From Bimastos eiseni (taxonomy: Eukaryota > Annelida > Clitellata > Crassiclitellata > Lumbricidae), in the NCBI GenBank assembly GCA_959347315.1, contig OY365809.1, positions 7,683,023-7,747,022 on the forward strand: 64,000 bases of DNA, read 5' to 3'. A program made the translations under genes and the position numbers. Each line of letters begins with the position of its first letter. Position 1 is the first letter of the stretch. The notes under the pieces are model-generated. The model did not search any database, was not told the origin of the DNA, and saw only the letters and a program-made list of their open reading frames with translations. Shown in pieces: positions 1 through 11,513 of this stretch.

Positions 1-491
1 ACACACACCTCAATACTGCAAGTTTGCCATTTTTACTAGCATTCAAACACATTCGCTTAACTGTTCTTTCATAACCTGGAGCAGCTATCTTATCTGAAAG
101 GGGGAGGCATAGAGCAATGGATAACACTGGCGTGCAGAGCTGAGGAAACGAATACACTCCCTGTATCCCATTAAAGTTGAGTTGTCTTTCTATTGCAAGG
201 AGGCAGCGTTAGTTAAATCAGATGCATAACGTAATGGAAGCCTTGCAAGGCATTCGACAGTAAAATTCGAATCTTGTAATAATTTGTCATCAATTATTCA
301 TACTATACTTTTAATCATACTGCTATTTATCAGTTTAAAATTAAAGAAAGATATTATAATATATAAATCATCACTCTACTCTTTTAGTCACACTGAACTC
401 ATTCCGAGCCATGCGGCATTCGGGCGATAATACAATTAAACACACATTCATTACAAATAAGTGTCATAAAATTGTCAAAGACGTGAGCTAC
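1..491 (-). other. Intron 1 of the DDX55-like gene (partial)
   Basis: AT-rich sequence following the splice donor of the helicase exon on the minus strand. I see no helicase motif on the minus strand and no other coding signal. A weak tRNA-Arg-like stretch near 110-180 may be an eroded SINE but cannot be supported. Confidence 0.5.
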
Positions 492-590
492 CTGGACGGG
501 AGTTAATGTTTTAAACCCTAGTTCCTTTACAGTTTTTAGGACAGACTCGCTGAGCACAGGAGAAACTGATTCCCAAGTCTGTTTATCCAT
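492..590 (-). CDS. DDX55: DDX55-like DEAD-box RNA helicase, first coding exon (partial gene)
   Basis: An ATG on the minus strand at 588-590 opens 33 codons ending exactly at a GT donor (exon end 492, GTAGCT follows, phase 0). The peptide has the N-terminal look of DDX55/Spb4: a tryptophan near residue 6, a helix, then the Q motif ELGFKTLTPVQ, which in DEAD-box helicases contacts the adenine of ATP. The family acts in the nucleolus in large ribosomal subunit maturation. The next exon, expected to carry helicase motif I, was not found in 1-491, so the gene continues off the left edge. Other DEAD-box proteins share the Q motif; the short N-terminus and wording fit DDX55 best. Subfamily assignment is inference from 33 residues. 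Confidence 0.7.
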
Positions 591-1984
591 TTTACAATCT
601 AATATAAAACGGAATCACATATATATTTTTGTAGCCAAGTAAAACAAACTATTGCCGTAGAGTAAATAAGTAAGTAACGAGTCTTTGATAGAGCTGCAAT
701 TTCTATAGCTAAAATTTATATGAATTCTCACTATCGTTTTCATTCGTGTGTTGAGCTAAGGTCGACTTATATAATGTCTGACGGGGAATAGAAAAAGGAC
801 TAAACATTGGCATTTTAGTCACACTAATCAGAATACTTCTTGCAGCATTCCATTAATTGAATTATTGCACCAAGGCCTCTGTAACGATACAATTATTATA
901 GTTTGTACGGAAAAAATTATGAAAAACAGAAAAATTAGCAATACAGCTCTTGCAGATAGAGACAGGGCTGGAAGACTTAGGCTCAAAAAATAGGTTTATA
1001 GGTTTTGGTTTATAACGTACGCACGACCTACTGTATACAAAATTATGATCCCAAGACTACATGAGGAACATCCCACACACCTTACTTCGAAGAAGTTCGG
1101 TCTCATTGCCTCGTTGTTTATAAAGTCGTAAGCACTGCAGAGTGCAGAGTATGCGCAAGGATAGAAGCATTGTTATTATTAGCCACAAACACAAAAAAGT
1201 AAAGACCCAAGAAAAACCTAATGAGCTAGGTTTTTCAGTCGACTTCTATTGTTACAGTAGCGTTACCAGCGTGACAGCGGTATAATCATGCTCATCGCAT
1301 GACGTAAGCGTTTTCTTGGATTAGTAAGTTACCAATTCTGGATAATTCGGTCCCTTGCCCCGAACAATAGTTATTCTTAAATTTTTATATGAAGATAATT
1401 AATTTTATTTTCTATGACAATGTTTGTAAACGAGCCGTGATACTTTCTGACCGCCAGAGTTAATATCTTGCAAAGGTTCTTTAACAAGATGAATGCAGAC
1501 TTCCAGCGTGTTATCAGTGCTTGCCTTAGCCGTTATCATCTGTTACTCGACTGCCGAGTCTTTCGTTTGGCTTTTTAACTGTGTGTATATATATTTTCCA
1601 GTATTAAGCCAAAACAACAATGGGCTTAATCGACACACTGCAAAACGCTTATACCAGCGCTGGGGTAATGTTATTACAATTTTACAAACTTACAATTTTC
1701 GCTTGTAATAGCGACTTCACAGGCTAGAGTCTTATGACTACGAAAGACAAGTAAGGTGCTCTACAGTAATGCTAAAAATTAGTTTTTTGGAGAGATCAGT
1801 TACAACGGCGATGAAAGTGCAGAAACGAGTGTATATTTATACCGGACGTCGTGAGGGTCGTCTAGGGTCAGGTTAGGCGTCATGATTGTCTATTAGTGTC
1901 TGGATCACGGTTAGTTTCGTCATTAGAGAACGCGGTACCTTCCTCGCAGCTTCTGCAGCATGCCAAAAGATATGCACCCCGATA

Positions 1985-2260
1985 CTGCACTTTCGGCAGT
2001 CTGTGGTGCAGTGGTAAAGTCTTCCATATCACATAGTCAATTACATTGAAGTGCGTTTAAATTATCTTAAAGGCCAAGGTTTGAGAATACCTGCCGCCTG
2101 CTAGCTACCAATCAGATCTCCCCAAAGCATCTCATCCTCCTGGGGTACAATCTTAACCAAATGGACCGCTGTGGTCAGTCTATCTGAATAGGCTCAAATG
2201 GGTCAAGTAGACAGCTGAGGGAAGTGCACTGGAAATAACAATTGAAACAATGATCGTGAT
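1985..2260 (+). mobile_element. Possible eroded tRNA-derived SINE
   Basis: The stretch GTGGTGCAGTGGTAAAGTC near 1999 resembles a tRNA-type A box region, and GGTTTGAGAATACC near 2079 resembles a degenerate B box. Spacing is longer than in a tRNA, so this is not a tRNA gene. No target duplication or tail was identified. Low confidence. Confidence 0.22.
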
Positions 2261-2428
2261 TCATAGTAGTCCTTATAATTATATGCATCTACACACCGGT
2301 ACTTGATATGCCACTCATATGCCTTCGTGCCTGTGTTCGTTGTGGAACAGATATAATATTATTATAGTTTCATCCCCCTGGGGGTCACGCCGACTACACT
2401 AAGCAGATCTCGACCTCTCTCTCACTCT

Positions 2429-2488
2429 GTATATATATATGTATATATATATACATACATACATGTATATATACACACACATATATTC

Positions 2489-2521
<33 letters not shown>

Positions 2522-2525
2522 ATAT
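2429..2525. repeat. TA/CA-rich microsatellite
   Basis: Alternating TATATG, TACATA and CACA runs over about 97 bp, with no coding content. Confidence 0.9.
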
Positions 2526-3400
2526 GCGGCGTTTGATAGAATTCATCTAGTATTCTTGTATTCTTTTCAGCCTATTTCTGACTTACACGCATATCTGTCG
2601 TTATTACGTAACTTTTAAATCAGCCTGAAGTCAAACCCTTGTGAATCCTATGTGCCGATGAAAAGAACACTGAATGAATCATATAAACGTATAGAGAAGC
2701 TAAGGTTTTGGTAAAAGGTCATGTCTAGGTCGAGGACATGAGAATTAGCAGTGCAGGTGTCAGTGAATGAAGAATCAAGGTTTAGGTAAAATGAGGGATG
2801 TGGACTTTTCTTGAGTTGTTCCCATACAGCTATAGGCTAAGGTATATTTAAGCTAATAAGTACTTAGTCCTTCCTGTGCGGGTCTACACATCATTCAGCG
2901 CACCTCCTCAACTCGACTCTAACCAAGCCCACGTTTAGGCTTCATCCCACAACACCTGTGCTGCTGCTGTGCGCGTGTGTTTATTCCTACAGGATAGGTA
3001 TATGTAGAGACAGACAGACAGACAGACAAACAATGCCAGCCCCATTCCAAGGCGTGCAGGTATTTCAACTGAAAGGAATTGACCGGCGGTAGACTTGAAT
3101 ATGGCACTTCTTGACTGTAGCCCCACTCAATGAGTTCATGTTTGATTGACAAGACAGTGGTAGCTCGCTATTCAGTTTATCACAAAACTGACCGCCCACA
3201 AAACTTTTCCTTTAAAATGAACTTGACAAGAGGTGACCTAAAACGACAAGCAGGCAGTATCTTCACAATACTATGCGACATAGTTCGAAGTGCTGTCCTT
3301 GTTGGAAAGAAAACCCCAGACTATAATATATGTATTGATAAACTCTCCACTGGTCTCATTTGCCTCAGCACATTCATTTCAAATTTCTTGTACTTATGCA

Positions 3401-3625
3401 GAACTCTCTAGTTGTAGTAGCTCAATCATACATCAGACCTTACCTCAGTCTCTTCACTCTGCTCGGCAGCCAGAAGCCTTCTGGCTGTCCGTCGCATCTG
3501 CAGTGCTCAATCGAGTAGCTTTGCCTATGTCGGTCCCACTAGTTGGAATCATCTTCCGCATAAATTTGCTCCTTAGCCTTCCTCTTCCTCTGGTTCGCAA
3601 ACACTTGAATTTAGTTAAAGTTTGA
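3401..3625 (+). pseudogene. LINE ORF2 C-terminal remnant
   Basis: Translation around 3532-3570 reads GPTSWNHLPHKFAP, matching the common C-terminal signature of CR1/L2/RTE-type LINE polymerases (x-P-x-x-W-N-x-L-P). It is followed, after a stop and a frame change, by a RKHLN-like stretch that fits the usual end of these proteins. The fragment is short, broken and upstream of the NTE exons. Only the family resemblance is supported, not the clade. Confidence 0.5.
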
Positions 3626-3876
3626 ATTTGGATTTATATAAGTAACAGTAAAGTTGAATTTGTAATTGCTAAGCATCAAGCAGAGGCAAGCCGGGAAAGA
3701 AATGATGAGGCAGTGAGGAATTGGACTATCCACTTGCCCCCTTATTCTGTCGCTAAGAAAGTGAAGTTGCTAACACTTCATGTCCATTGCTGCCTCTGGG
3801 CTAGCTTAATTGACTCGTCTTCTTCTAGGTACTATAAGGTTAAATTTTGCTTTCTGTGATCTTTCGTTTGTGACAG

Positions 3877-5772
3877 AATCTCACTGTCAGCATAGTCATT
3901 GGCTTTGTGACCTTAGTTCTTGTGCTTTACTACATCTACACTCGTAAAGAAGTTCCAGGTAGTATTTGTTATTTTACAGGAGTCATAGTTTAAAAAATTT
4001 GGTGCATTTCTAGGATTAAATCAGACCCTTTATGATCAGCATGGTCGTGTTAGTTGTTCAATCTGCATCTCATTTGCAACATAAATTGTTTCTTGTTAAA
4101 TTGTAATGCTCAATGCTACTCAAATTACTTGAATTACAAACAGTTGGGTCACGGAAAATCTCATTATCAACAGTGCACTGCATAGCACTCATAACAATTC
4201 TCAAGAACCAGCTTCACTGACAGCAATGTTCATTAGGCCATCAATTGACTTTCCAGAGCTGTTTCCAGTTTCCACAAATTGTACATTGAATTATTTAGTC
4301 CTTCAAAGCCACTCTAGAAAGGAGGAATGGATTGAATATTAATTAACACTTGAATAGGATGATGTTAGTTGTAGACTTTCATTATCATTGCACTAAGCAA
4401 CATTATGTTATGATGTTTATCTAATGAACCCGTCTCAGTTGGCAGATGAAATCTGTTCTGCTTCTTGATGCTGGCACATGTGTATGGTTTCCTTTTCAGC
4501 ATTGCGTGCCATCGTCTCAGGAACACCCAAACCCAGGTTCAGAAAAAGGGAGAAGATTTTGTTCTATGGACGCAAAATGCTGCGGAGGGTGCGTTCATAC
4601 TGACTTGATGCGATTTCTAATTCACTGCAGGAACTTTTTGTAAATAAGAGGAATGATTAGTTACATTCCTACCTCTACTTTCTTATTAGTTTCATAAAAA
4701 AATATTTATCATGTTATGGTCATTTTTTTAATTATTTTATGATCTTCTAGAAACTGGACGTAGACCCCTTTTGAAAGACCACGTGCTCATGAGTAAGCTG
4801 AGGCCCTGCGCTTGGCTTTTGAGTGACACTTTAGAAATGCAGAGATTGCGATTATGTCATCTGGTTGCCAAACTGATAATGCTGTCCTTTGCTGGAATAA
4901 ACAACCTTATCAATCGCTGAGTAAGGGATAATTGTTTCATACTGCTATTTTGAATGTATACTAATGTTATAGTTTGTTTATCTGTTTTGCCAAAATTATC
5001 AAACATTTCATGCATGGGATATGGTTCTATGTTTTCATCCAGGTGAGTAGTTTTGCCAAGAACAACATCGTTTTGTCGAGCGGTGGGAGGCGAGGCAGGG
5101 AAAGTCGGAAAAAGAAGCTTGTTATCAGCATTGCCAGAAGGTAGACTGATATTATTATGAAATACCAATGGGACTTGCTTTTAGTAATTTTTTTATTTCT
5201 GTGTATGGATTTATTATAAGAAAGTAGACATTATGCTGTTATTTTCTTGCCCCAATTGAGCCTGTCTATTTGTTGAGGAATTCTGTAGAGGCAGTTCGGC
5301 ATAAATTTTTAGTTCTGTATTTCCTGTCTGCCGAGAGAAACGACAATAGATGATTATAAGTTTGAATTCTGTTTGTGTATTGTTGCTGCTTTGTGTATTA
5401 AAAGCAGTGCTTCAGAATTTGAATGATTAGGTAAGAATGTGCCAGAGACTAACTAAAACACCTCATTGTAACACAAATTTTGATATAACACGGTCATGCG
5501 CTTGGATACCAAAAGTACTTGAGCTATAAAAAATAAACCAATTGCACTTTGTCATGACTCTAATTCAGATATAAAACAGTAATGATCATGGTACCAAATG
5601 TACTTTTCTTACCATTGTGGTCTGATTGCAGAATACTGAGACTGAAGAAGGAGCAGGAGCCTCAGTGGAAGGCCAGAGAACCTCCTCCGTCCCTTCTCGA
5701 AGTTGACTGGCATGAGCTGGAATACGAATATAGGCTGCCAGCCGAACTCCTGTATATGCTGAGGAACGTTAG
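3877..5772 (+). CDS. PNPLA6: NTE exons: membrane anchor and basic juxtamembrane region
   Basis: Exons 3877-3958, 4521-4588, 5043-5140 and 5632-5772. The first encodes one transmembrane helix ([17 protein letters not shown]) followed by basic residues, the ER anchor of the family. The second carries [17 protein letters not shown], matching the strongly conserved RFRKRDKVLFYGRK block of NTE. The third is serine- and arginine-rich and ends in SIARR, which joins across the intron to ILRLKKEQ. The fourth ends in [13 protein letters not shown] just before the first cNMP domain. The donor after 4588 (GTGCGT) is weak, but phase and homology require it. Confidence 0.9.
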
Positions 5773-8700
5773 GTAAGCTGTGTCTAAACTTTGTAGCGGT
5801 TTTCATGTTGAGAAGTTGTTGATGTTGTTGTTAGAATAATGGTCTCATCTTATCAGGTGTGCTCTCTTTCTGCAATGCATTGTCAGCCATTCTTTCCGTC
5901 CTCACCTCTAGGTTTGATGCTGTCTATGTTTAGCAATTGCAGACTCGACTTTACTCTCACTTTTCTAAAGGCTTCCACCAACATGAAGCAAGTCTAAACT
6001 CCACTTTTCCTGTTTATGCCCAGATAAAACTATAAAATATGTTGTTACTCAGAAGTTTGACAGTCTTTGATGTCATTGGACCCAAATGCATTTGATATGC
6101 AAGAGATATAGGCCCCATACAAATTATTCTCTCATATATTTATATAATTTAATGTGTCTGAATGTCGAACCACGGTCAGTTTAAAAATATGTGAATGAGA
6201 AATTATGAAATGTTAAGCCAAGGATGTCAAAGAGCCGGCCCGCGGGCCATTTCTGGTCCTCTGACAATAGAGAATAAATGGTGTAATTTGTCCCTTTAAG
6301 GCTTTATGAGTTTTCTGAGATGTTTGTAGTTTAGAATGCATATCAGAATCACATTTTCAAAACCTTATTACACTGTGTGTGTATTCTTCACATGAAGAGT
6401 TCTTGGCCATTTTGAAAAGCCAATATTTCTGGAGCTGTGTCGTTTCATGGAGTCACGATTCATTCCCGCTGGAACTCATCTTTTCAAAATTGGAGACCCA
6501 GACGACAGCATCTACGTGATTCAGTCGGGAACTGTCAACGTTTATATAACAGAACCGGTATTTATGACTCTTCATAATTCTCTATCATTGCTGACAAATT
6601 CTTTTACACCTCGAGTGGTTGTTCGTCAAAGCCTGACTGCCATCTAGGAAATATAATTTTGTGAGTCAATCCTTTCTGTTTAAATTGGGTACCTTTATTT
6701 ATGGCATTCCAAGTTGATTACCATATATAACTGATCAGGAAATTAGGGTGAGAGGACTTATTTCGGTAAGTTTCTTTATTCAGTGGATTCTTATGATTTG
6801 GGGTTTGAGAAGTTATTTGATGTTACTGAAGTCGTGAAATATCAATGATTTTGTCTTACGGTACTTTGCAATGTCTGCTGGTATGTTGAATTTTCAGGAT
6901 GGCAAGGATTTCTGTGTTAAAGAAGTTAACAAAGGTGAAAGCATACACAGCCTACTGAGTATCCTGGATGTTCTAACGGTAGGGCATTATGGTGATGCTG
7001 TTAAATATTGTTGAGGTTTATTGCATACATGTGTGTTAGTGTAATGGATATCAGACTACATTTGTATCTGGCCTTTTCTGTGACACATTGAAGGAAGTGC
7101 TTTGAAAATGACTAACATAAGAAGAGACTGTAAATTTGAAGTGTGTTACTATAAATAAATACATATTATTTTAGTTAGAACACTGTTTTAACAGTGTAGC
7201 ACAGTATTTTCTATGGCTTCCAAAGTTCGCCCTTTTCTTAAGAATTGACGTGTAGGTGCAATGACGATTTGAGATAGTGCGAGTTACAGCAATATGAGTA
7301 GTGCAGTTTGGTGAATGGGGTTTATGCTAAATATGATGACAGTTTTGTGAGTGCACTGATGGCTTCAGTACAATTCATAATGTTGTATTCAGTCTTGGAT
7401 ATGTTTGTAATCTGTTTTCCTATACTGCTGTGTAGATGTTTCGGTTGTTTTGAAGTGATTTCTGTTTTGTCATTTGCTAGGGTCATCCATCACCATATAA
7501 GACGGTGTCAGCTGCTGCTGTTACTGATTCAACAATTCTTAGGTGAATATTATACATCATTGTTGACTAGGACTTTTACGGTTTGCTCAACCCTTTAACA
7601 AAGAGCGTGTATGGGAAGTGTATTGTAATTGTAATTACGACCATTGATATAGCGCCGTTGGAAGAAAGCTGCTTCTAGGGTATGAGAAAAATGTGTGGGA
7701 GAACCTATGTACAGTTCTTGGTGTCGGAGTAGAGGTTAAGGAAGGTGAACACCTAGTTTCAGTTACCTTGATGAGGCATATTGGGTGGTTGCTGACATTT
7801 TATTCATTGTGTACCTCTTCAGTTGTGGTGCAAATCTTGGTGCGTTATCATTAAATTCATGCAGTTATCTTGTGTCGTGTTCCTGAATTGCATTTGCCTC
7901 TGCCAAACACCATCAGAAATGACTACTTTTGATCAGTAAATTGTAGCTTGAAGCACCTAGTGGATTTAACGTGTCTTTGTCATTTGTTAATGATACAAAT
8001 GTCTTGTGAAAAGGGTAACTGGCATGATAGAAAATTTGTCTGCTGTTATTCTTACAACTTTTGTATCGTTTTCTTTCATAGATTACCTGCTCATGCATTC
8101 CAGATAGTACTAGAAAGGTTTCCAGAATCGATGGTTCGAGTGATTCAGGTAGCCATTCAGACGATGTAAATTAAGTAAATGATAAACATGGAAATCTTAA
8201 AAAAATTGAAGGGAGAGCTGCAGTTTGAAGTTACTGTTGGTTCTCCAATTTGTTCTCTGACTCTGGATGGATGGATGGTAAGAGAAGAGATTAAACACCA
8301 AAGAATTATGGTTACATTATGTCTGTAGGTCACGGAGAAACTGACTGAGATATCTCAAGTTCATAATTATTTACTTTAAACAGCATGTTACCACAAAATC
8401 ATCTGTCATCAGGGCCTAGGTAATTGCCATTTTGACATATGATGAATTAACACATTTATCCAGCATCAGCTTGATTTGTTTTTGACAGTCATTGTAATGA
8501 TATTAATGTCTTATATTTGACTGTTTTACTATTTTATTCGCTTACCATTCAGATATCTTTGTAGGTCTGAATGCGATCTCAACATTTCTTCTTCTGTCAT
8601 TGTTTACAAATTTCTCCATTTTAGATTATCATGATTCGACTACAGCGAGTGACCTTCATGGCGCTACATAATTATCTTGGACTCAGCCACGAATTAATCA

Positions 8701-11481
8701 ATCCTGTTAGTAACCTCATAAATGAATTTATCCTATTTGCATAGTAATTAGTGCTTTGTTGAAAATGATCTGTTGCAGAGGACAGCTGCCTCCCAACAAG
8801 ACGAAAATTTGGTTATTAATGACAAATGATTATTATTATTCATGATGCACTGTTTTTGCTTCTATTTGTCTATTTCACATGATTCACTGAGATTGAAACA
8901 CTGAGTTGAGTAGCATACCTCTCTACGTATGTGTTGTCAAGTTTTGTATTGTATTGTATTGTATTTGCCCTATAAGTACCTTTACAAGTTGTAACTATTC
9001 AGAGTTGCTCCCAGTGTGAGTACCTCGAGGGAGCAATGTCTTTAGACTGGACTGCTGTTCTAATTTCTTGTGTTGCAGCTTTTACCTTTTAACAACACAC
9101 ATGTAATAAAATGTATTAGAGAACCTATTCAGCTGTTGAAGAATTTAAGGTAGATTTTTTTTATATATGGATACAGTACATTTTTACGTGTAAAGGCTTA
9201 GACCTGTGGTCATAAACACTTCTTTACTAAGTATTGATTCTTTACACTTGAATTATGATGTTCTTTTGTATATTTAGTGTTGGATTACATTACTATGATC
9301 CAACATTGAATAACATTTCAGTAAGTATGTAAATGTAATGGCTCACTGCTTTCTTATACGTTGTGCTATGCTCTTTGGTGTTCGTGTGGGTGTTCTCTGG
9401 TGGAACTGATTGGTGACTAATTTCATCTATCTTCTGATGCTCCTTTTGTATAGGAGAATCCAACTGACAAGAACTTTCTCATCCATGCGATTGCCAGTCA
9501 TGTGAAGACGAGTCCGGTCCATTCGACCGTTCCAGTGGAGGGTCGGGTGGCTCCGGCAGGTGCTGAGAATGAGGCAGCCACGAAGACTGCCATACCTGTA
9601 ACCCCAATTGAGGATGATGCCATAGGTGAGAGAATCCAATCGGCATTTTAGAGGACAATTTATGTGTTCGTTAAAAGCACTGGAAATAAGAAATTCCGCA
9701 GCAGTCGTTTTAGTTCATTTATCATCGTTAGTTGGAATTGTAAGTAGTACAACTTCAATAAAGAAATTAATCAGAGGTGTTCTATTTAGTTATGATGCAA
9801 AATGTAATTACCAGGAAAAGTTTGGTCAGCAAACAAAACAATGTGCAGACAACTAGAAGTGTTCCTAGTGCTGGTTTATGCCCATTATATTAAGCCAAAC
9901 CAGTTGAACTCCTCCCATCGGCAGATAGCATCATGTTCACAATCTATGAACTAGTCGTGTGAAATGACAACAGGTGCTAGATGATTATGCCATTGCCCAG
10001 CAGTCCCTCATTGCTGGAAAATTATGCACATTCAGCTGGAAAATGACGCACTTTGAATGCTCTGCCGGAACATATCTACAGCACTGGTGTTTCTAGGCAG
10101 GCAGTTAGTGGTCTAAATGCTTACCAGTTGCTATAGATCTTTTAAAGTAATCTGCAAAAGCATTTATGATAAACTATGTTGTACTTTTTTGTATTGTAAT
10201 TTAATCGCTTCTGCATGGTAACAAATTCTGTGGACATATGGAGCGAACCATTTATGTAGTGCCATTTATTCACTTCACAAATGCATGCAGATGTCAAGTG
10301 AAATTTCTGCTGACAGTGAAAAGCTGAGATTTTCCCTTTTGATTTTGCTACATTGGATTTTTGTGTTTTACGTTTCCCTCAGGGCATGTCTTGACAGAAC
10401 AAACCGAGACAAAGCGGAAGTCAGTCAGTCGAAAGATTTCAGAACCAACGGGTTTGTTGTTACAGAGGATTTCAATAATATTGAACTTGAAATCTCTTTT
10501 GATTGATATTGTTGTCTGATGAAAATTTATTCTTTGAACGAATCCTTTAACCGTTTAATGATGGACGTGCACTAAAATGTCTGGATACCAATTCAACTCA
10601 TTTGTTAGAGGGTTGAGAGGATAGGATGGAACACACCGGATGAATATATGCCACTCTAAACTTTGTGGACTGATGTTTTCCCTCGTGTGCCACTTCTGCC
10701 ATCCACTTGACTGGAGGTTTGGGACCTACTCTTGAGAGGTTGAGAGGTTAGAATAATGATAGATGCATGTTGTAAGTTCTAATCTGCTATTTGAGATATC
10801 TGTTGCATTATAATGTTATCTTGCTGGATGCCATAGTTAATTAACTTTAATCGTTAACAAAGACGTTTTCAAATTTCTGTACAGGTATTAATGAGACTTC
10901 TTTCTGATTGCTGGTTGCTTTTCTGGCTAACAGGGAAAACAAGAATCGATATTGAACAAGCGGCTTCGGACTTTGCTGTCGCCTGTTCCAGGGCAAGAGT
11001 TGGTGGATCGCTACGGGATGATGATCCTCTGGTATCTTTATCACCGCCTATTCATGTAATTTGGTTTCTTTACTTTACATTACCAGCTCATGAACTGCAA
11101 GTGGTTACTAAGATTACTTGGGATAATTCTTTACACAGATCTGCATTGTATTATTTGTCTCATTGGTTGATCATGTGTTGTGTTTTGCGATGTAACTTAA
11201 TCATTATTATACCAGTTTATGAGAGTTATTGCTACGGTGATTTTCAGGTAAATTGTCAACACATGTACTAAGAGTTATGTAGCAGATGGAGTGCGAATGA
11301 ATTAACGAAAATGTGAATATTTTTGGCCTCCTGAATAAATTCCAGAAAGCTGTCGCACACACCCACACACACCTGCATGCGCAGTCGCATACACTTGAGC
11401 TAGTGATCCAAAAAACTGAAGACCCATTTATTCTTAGTATTGCTATGACGGTCTATTACCAGTCTCTTATGATCTCAGCTG

Positions 11482-11513
<32 letters not shown>

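Larger units (their letters stand above)
591..3876. other. Region between the helicase start and the first recognised NTE exon
   Basis: This interval should hold the divergent promoters of the minus-strand helicase and the plus-strand NTE gene, plus the missing NTE first exon. An in-frame TGA directly precedes the 3877 acceptor, so at least one upstream exon is required. I could not find an ATG-containing exon that ends in phase 0 at a convincing donor. An ATG at 1493 opens a hydrophobic, signal-peptide-like stretch (MQTSSVLSVLALAVIICYST) that could be a first exon, but no good donor follows. The interval also holds a TA-rich microsatellite, a SINE-like stretch and a LINE remnant, listed separately. 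Confidence 0.5.

Noticed and set aside
1488..1708. Short open frame with a signal-peptide-like start
   Set aside because: Hydrophobic start is suggestive, but an overlapping upstream ATG, lack of a good phase-0 donor and no homology prevent calling it the NTE first exon.
6218..6300. Possible hAT element with GGCCCGCGGGCC near one end
   Set aside because: Resembles the end of the 41571 element type, but no second end or duplication found.
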